Source: JAXHUM01 sp034189325 (GTDB lineage Bacteria; Desulfobacterota; DSM-4660; Desulfatiglandales; Desulfatiglandaceae). Taken from it: a stretch of 35,286 bases of DNA. Below are positions 31,773 through 35,286 of this stretch, piece by piece (position 1 is the stretch's first letter; each line of letters begins with the position of its first letter). The notes under the pieces were generated by a model. It did not search any database. It was not told where the DNA came from and saw only the letters and a program-made list of their open reading frames with translations. Where the stretch lies: positions 1 through 35,286 of the forward strand of contig JAXHUM010000011.1 of the NCBI GenBank assembly GCA_034189325.1, read 5' to 3'. The position numbers and the translations under genes are program-made.

Positions 31773-33722
31773 TCAGAGTACCGCTCTATTCAGATCCATA
31801 ACCATGTATCCGAGCCCCAGTTCGTTCAGTTTTTTTTCAGTGGGTATACCTTTCTCTTTGTCCCATCCTCTCTCGTCGTAATAATCGTCGAGCCACTGGT
31901 CTATATCCTCTTTTTGTATTCTCCTAGTCCTGAAGTAGTCCATTGTATATTTCTCTTCACCGTCGGGCGCACATATCGGCTTGAACCATGTCTCAGGCGG
32001 CTGATCGTCCTTCCTTGCAAAACCTTCACGGACATTAATAATCTTTAAGGTATTCCAAACTCTCTCGGCACATTCCATAATCTCCTGAGGGCTTCGTTCC
32101 ACACCGGTCGCTGCCGAATACAGTTCCGAGATAATATCTATGTGGTAGAATCTATTATTTACATGCCTATTGCAAACCCCTAAGGAGTTAAAAATCGCAA
32201 GCCAGTGTTCCGACGATGTCGTGAATCTGCCCATGTTGATCTTCAATGGTGAATCAAAGGATCTCTCTATTGCCTCTGCCGACATGCCGGTCCTTTCAGC
32301 ATGTCTTTTTACATTATCAACGGGCTGGCTCGGGGTATAGAGCCCTGTACCACCTGATTCAGCGTTCGGTCCTCTCGGATAGACTAATTGGGCAAACTCA
32401 TTTGTCCCCACTCCGGAAATCCTGGGGTCCCAAACACCTTCTCTCCCTTTTATGACGCTTGAGCGGCTCGATATCATCTCTTTGCCGAAATAATTCTTAA
32501 GGCCCTCCCAGCTATCGGCAAGCACATCGCCAAACCCTTCTCTGTATGCAATCTTCTTCATCCACATAAGCACAACATCAACATCCCCTCTCCTCAAGGG
32601 CACGCCACCTACATCCGCCTCAGTGATGATTCCTTCCTCGTGAAGCGTGAAAACAAAATCAAGGACATCACTAACACTCAATTGGTCCAAACCGTACCTG
32701 TCGGTGACGTCTCCAAATCGAACAGCTTCTCCAGAACTCTTGAGGTCAATTTTACTTGCAAGGATGGCGGCATTCAGATAGGAGGGGGTTGACCATTTCA
32801 GGCCTTTAAACCTGCCTGATCGGACCTCGACAATTTCTTTGTCAGCAATAAAACAGGATGGACAGGCAAAGGCCTTTTTCCCCAGTTTCTTGTAGGCCTC
32901 AAAACCAATTTCGTTGTCTATTTTTGCTATATCTGCGATTGATTTGCGATTTCTTGTATACCCGAGCTGTTTGCTGTAATTGGGCCAGTTCTCCATAATT
33001 CCATATCTTACAATGCTCCTATGAAGAGGAAACTTTTTTGCCCTCACGAACATATTCTCTACAGCGTTTTGGAATCTGGAAGGATCTGCGATATTGAGGA
33101 CTCCAGTGCCTCTTGCCACCAATGCCTTAAGGTTTTTGCTCCCCATTAACCCGGCAAATCCACCTCTGCCGATCGTAGCGCCAAGATCGCACATAGCCAC
33201 ACTAAGCGTGACCATGTGCTCTCCGGCCTGGCCTATCGCTATTACCCCACAATCGCCGTGGGCACCCCATAGACTCCGAGTGGTCTCAACCATATCCTTT
33301 CCCCAAAGGGGCCTCGCGTCACAAATCTCAATATCATCGTCACAGATTTTCAGATATACCGGAGACTTAGCTTTCCCAGTTATGATGACATGATCATAAC
33401 CAGCCAGTTTGAGCATAAAACCGAATCTCATGGCTCCTCCTCCTGAACCTATTGCTCTGGTTTCAGGATACTTCGCAGTTCCCATGACCCTAGGCGTTCC
33501 TGGAGCAGCAGAACCGGTCAAAGGGCCTGACCCGACTATAATGGGATTTTTAGGAGAAAAGGGATCCGTGTTCGGTTCAAGCATATCGTACAGGACTCTC
33601 TGCTGTAAGCCCATGCCACCAAGGAAATTGACAGCCATATCGATGTCTAATGATCTTTTTTCAACGGTATTGCTTGTAAGATCTACAATAATCTCTTTAC
33701 CTGCATAACCAAAATAAGTCAT
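31773..33722 (-). CDS. aor: tungsten-type aldehyde:ferredoxin oxidoreductase family protein
   Basis: 649 residues of the AOR family, which holds a tungsten bis-pyranopterin and one [4Fe-4S] cluster. The N-terminal pterin domain (IIVDLTSNTVEKRSL, GSGGGAMRFGFMLKLAGYD, GRGGFAGLMGSKNLKA) is typical. The usual cluster motif C-x2-C-x3-C reads C287-PS-C290-FIA-D294, so the third Cys is Asp; the distant fourth ligand is Cys517 (LGVCNRH). After the motif the usual GPEYE-type stretch is STPSYLN, a change near the substrate pocket, so the substrate may not be a simple aldehyde. GGAGG precedes the ATG. It is the middle gene of the three-gene operon. Confidence 0.92.
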   Translation of the reverse strand: MTYFGYAGKEIIVDLTSNTVEKRSLDIDMAVNFLGGMGLQQRVLYDMLEPNTDPFSPKNPIIVGSGPLTGSAAPGTPRVMGTAKYPETRAIGSGGGAMRFGFMLKLAGYDHVIITGKAKSPVYLKICDDDIEICDARPLWGKDMVETTRSLWGAHGDCGVIAIGQAGEHMVTLSVAMCDLGATIGRGGFAGLMGSKNLKALVARGTGVLNIADPSRFQNAVENMFVRAKKFPLHRSIVRYGIMENWPNYSKQLGYTRNRKSIADIAKIDNEIGFEAYKKLGKKAFACPSCFIADKEIVEVRSGRFKGLKWSTPSYLNAAILASKIDLKSSGEAVRFGDVTDRYGLDQLSVSDVLDFVFTLHEEGIITEADVGGVPLRRGDVDVVLMWMKKIAYREGFGDVLADSWEGLKNYFGKEMISSRSSVIKGREGVWDPRISGVGTNEFAQLVYPRGPNAESGGTGLYTPSQPVDNVKRHAERTGMSAEAIERSFDSPLKINMGRFTTSSEHWLAIFNSLGVCNRHVNNRFYHIDIISELYSAATGVERSPQEIMECAERVWNTLKIINVREGFARKDDQPPETWFKPICAPDGEEKYTMDYFRTRRIQKEDIDQWLDDYYDERGWDKEKGIPTEKKLNELGLGYMVMDLNRAVL

Positions 33723-33811
33723 TTGCTTGCCCTCCTCACATCAGCCCATCTTCAGATTGTTTTTTGATAATCAACGTGGTGACTCCAGATGCTCATGGTA
33801 TTCTTGTTTTA

Positions 33812-34309
33812 TTAATCCGATAGGGAGGAAGATTCGTCCTTATATTTGCTCATCACATGAGCGAACACAGCCGCACCCGATTGTCTGGTAAAAGCGGCAG
33901 CCTCATGTGCCGGCAACCATACAAGGGCACCATAGACACAGTGCTCCACACATACGGGGGCCCCCTCACAGAGATCACATTTTATCATACATCGGGTTTC
34001 CGGATCCCACACAACCCCGCCGAATGGGCAGACAACCATACACATCTTGCAGCCAAGACATCGGTCTTGGTCGATAACTACGGCTCTGCCATCGTGAGAT
34101 ATCGCGTCCACCGGGCAAATATCTACACACAGAGGCCTTTCGCAATGCCTGCACATCATAGGCACAAACATGTCGACGTCATAGGCCCACAGGGTCGTAA
34201 TCCGAGCTTTCCCCAGGCTGAAGCGAAGCTCCTTTCTAAAGGAGCAGGACAGGGCACATTGTCTACATCCCACACACTTCTCGGGGTCGATCAATAGAAT
34301 ATTGTCCAT
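33812..34309 (-). CDS. four-cluster ferredoxin-type electron transfer subunit, AorA-like
   Basis: 165 residues with 16 cysteines in four [4Fe-4S] motifs: CVGCRQCALSC, CRHCERPLCVDICP, CLGCKMCMVVCP and CDLCEGAPVCVEHC. This is the HycB/DmsB-like polyferredoxin class that serves as the wire between a catalytic molybdo/tungsto-subunit and a partner. No signal peptide or membrane segment, so it is cytoplasmic like its neighbours. I chose ATG 34309 (MDNILLIDPEKC), with GGAGG five bases upstream; a TTG at 34321 would add four residues. First gene of the operon; gene order (ferredoxin, AOR, FAD protein) is that of AorABC from Aromatoleum. Confidence 0.92.
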   Translation of the reverse strand: MDNILLIDPEKCVGCRQCALSCSFRKELRFSLGKARITTLWAYDVDMFVPMMCRHCERPLCVDICPVDAISHDGRAVVIDQDRCLGCKMCMVVCPFGGVVWDPETRCMIKCDLCEGAPVCVEHCVYGALVWLPAHEAAAFTRQSGAAVFAHVMSKYKDESSSLSD

Positions 34310-35286
34310 CACATCCTCCAAGCTAATTTAAAAAGTCAGCATTCTTATGTTTCAGGGCTTCATGAATCTGTTCGCATAATTACGATAAGCCAGAAAGTTG
34401 CCGGAACCAAATACTCCTTCTATTCAATAAAATAGAGATCTTTGCAGAAACAAACGTCACGATATCAGAGATACAAATTCAAACAGTCTTGTACGTATAG
34501 CAAAGTAATTCTGAACTTAAATGGGACACTGAAGGTTTCCAAGACAACAGGAGTCACGATAAAATCCTCGGCCATAAATAAGGTAGGATGATGAAAAGAA
34601 CATTGTTTATAAATTAGGATTCTTCAAGCTTCTGTGTCAAGGCGAAATATGGACACTTTTCATGCTGCAACCTCTGAGTAAAAACCAAAAAACCGGATCA
34701 ACCTTTATAGTGGAACGCCAACTGATATATTCGGCATCACTGGCGGCGACATCTGTTTGTTTTATGGAGTGGGCCCTCTCACTCACAGTGCTGAGTGGAT
34801 TTCCTCTTCCTCCCGGTTCGTCTGAGAGTCATTTTAATGCGAAGCGTGAAAAGAAATTTGCCTTCAAGAGATTCCAATAGCAATCATAATGGATTCGCAA
34901 AGAGCCAGTGTTTCGGAGGTTTCGTAAAATGTTCAAGGTCTAGACTTGCAAATCGTGAGGAATAAGTAAGAGTTATGTTAGGCAGCACGGGGGAAGGACA
35001 CAGCGTAATGCAGATATTGATCTTTTTGCGAGACCGTCAATCATGGTATCAAAATTCTAGAGGCAAATCCTAGAGCTCGCTTTTTTTTGTGAGATGCGTT
35101 ACATAAAAATATCAGCAAGCAGATCTTGGAGGTGACGTCAGGAGACAACTTTCGGTACTATCGGGTTAGTCTTAGAGAGGATATTCTCATAAGAGAGCAA
35201 ATCAGAAGTATAACTTTGCTCATAAGAACATGTTGGCAGTCGTTTCTCAAAAGACTCTGAGTTGTACGATCAAAGGCCATCAGAGA
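34310..35286. other. long AT-rich stretch without a supportable gene
   Basis: Almost 1 kb to the window edge. It should contain the promoter of the ferredoxin-AOR operon near its left end. On the plus strand a 72-codon frame (34662-34880) has no ribosome site or family features; there is no minus-strand frame of useful length. I noticed no tRNA, inverted repeat or transposase remnant. It may be decayed coding sequence, but I cannot identify a source. Confidence 0.4.

Noticed and set aside
34662..34880. 72-codon plus-strand open frame near the right edge
   Set aside because: No ribosome site or recognisable motif; one hydrophobic patch is not enough.

Overview
The window looks like chromosomal DNA from a strictly anaerobic Desulfobacterota (deltaproteobacterial) organism, of the sulfate-reducer or syntroph type. 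The evidence is a six-gene Rnf operon headed by a c-type tetraheme cytochrome, a tungsten-type aldehyde oxidoreductase cluster, a tryptophanyl-tRNA synthetase carrying an iron-sulfur motif, an iron-sulfur type PurF, a DHH-CBS-nucleotidyltransferase fusion and a DksA-like zinc finger protein. No rRNA, CRISPR array, prophage or intact insertion sequence was seen.

Layout. 1-600: the tail of an unknown gene and a small exported protein. 718-792: tRNA-Val(CAC), minus strand. 886-8949, all minus: rpoZ-dnaJ, a dksA-like gene, a 320-base gap with hairpins, a probable A-adding tRNA nucleotidyltransferase, then trpS-scpA-scpB-rluB. 9126-10664, plus: the YifB/ComM-type ATPase. 10667-14208, minus: a three-gene signalling operon (receiver, membrane PAS histidine kinase, receiver-kinase). 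14781-21364, plus: cytochrome-rnfC-D-G-E-A-B. 21367-21517: a small inverted-repeat (MITE-like) element. 21516-29091, minus: carB-purF-PBP1A and an RseC-family gene. 29517-30059, plus: a small HExxH protein. 30406-34309, minus: a ferredoxin / aldehyde oxidoreductase / FAD oxidoreductase operon. 34310-35286: no supportable gene.

The most interesting part is the Rnf region. RnfC lacks the glycine-rich FMN/NADH loop and the ECEP-type motif of canonical RnfC. RnfB carries a complete C-terminal GltD/NfnB-like FAD and NAD(P)H module. A membrane-anchored tetraheme cytochrome opens the operon. Taken together these suggest a rewired Rnf, with pyridine nucleotide chemistry moved from RnfC to RnfB and a periplasmic cytochrome partner. 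Beside it and convergent with it is an RseC-family gene; RseC works with the Rnf-like Rsx complex in E. coli. Its conserved first cysteine codon is an in-frame TGA followed by a short hairpin, so it is a candidate selenoprotein with a U-x2-C-x5-C motif. Both ideas are inferences from reading the sequence and need comparative tests.
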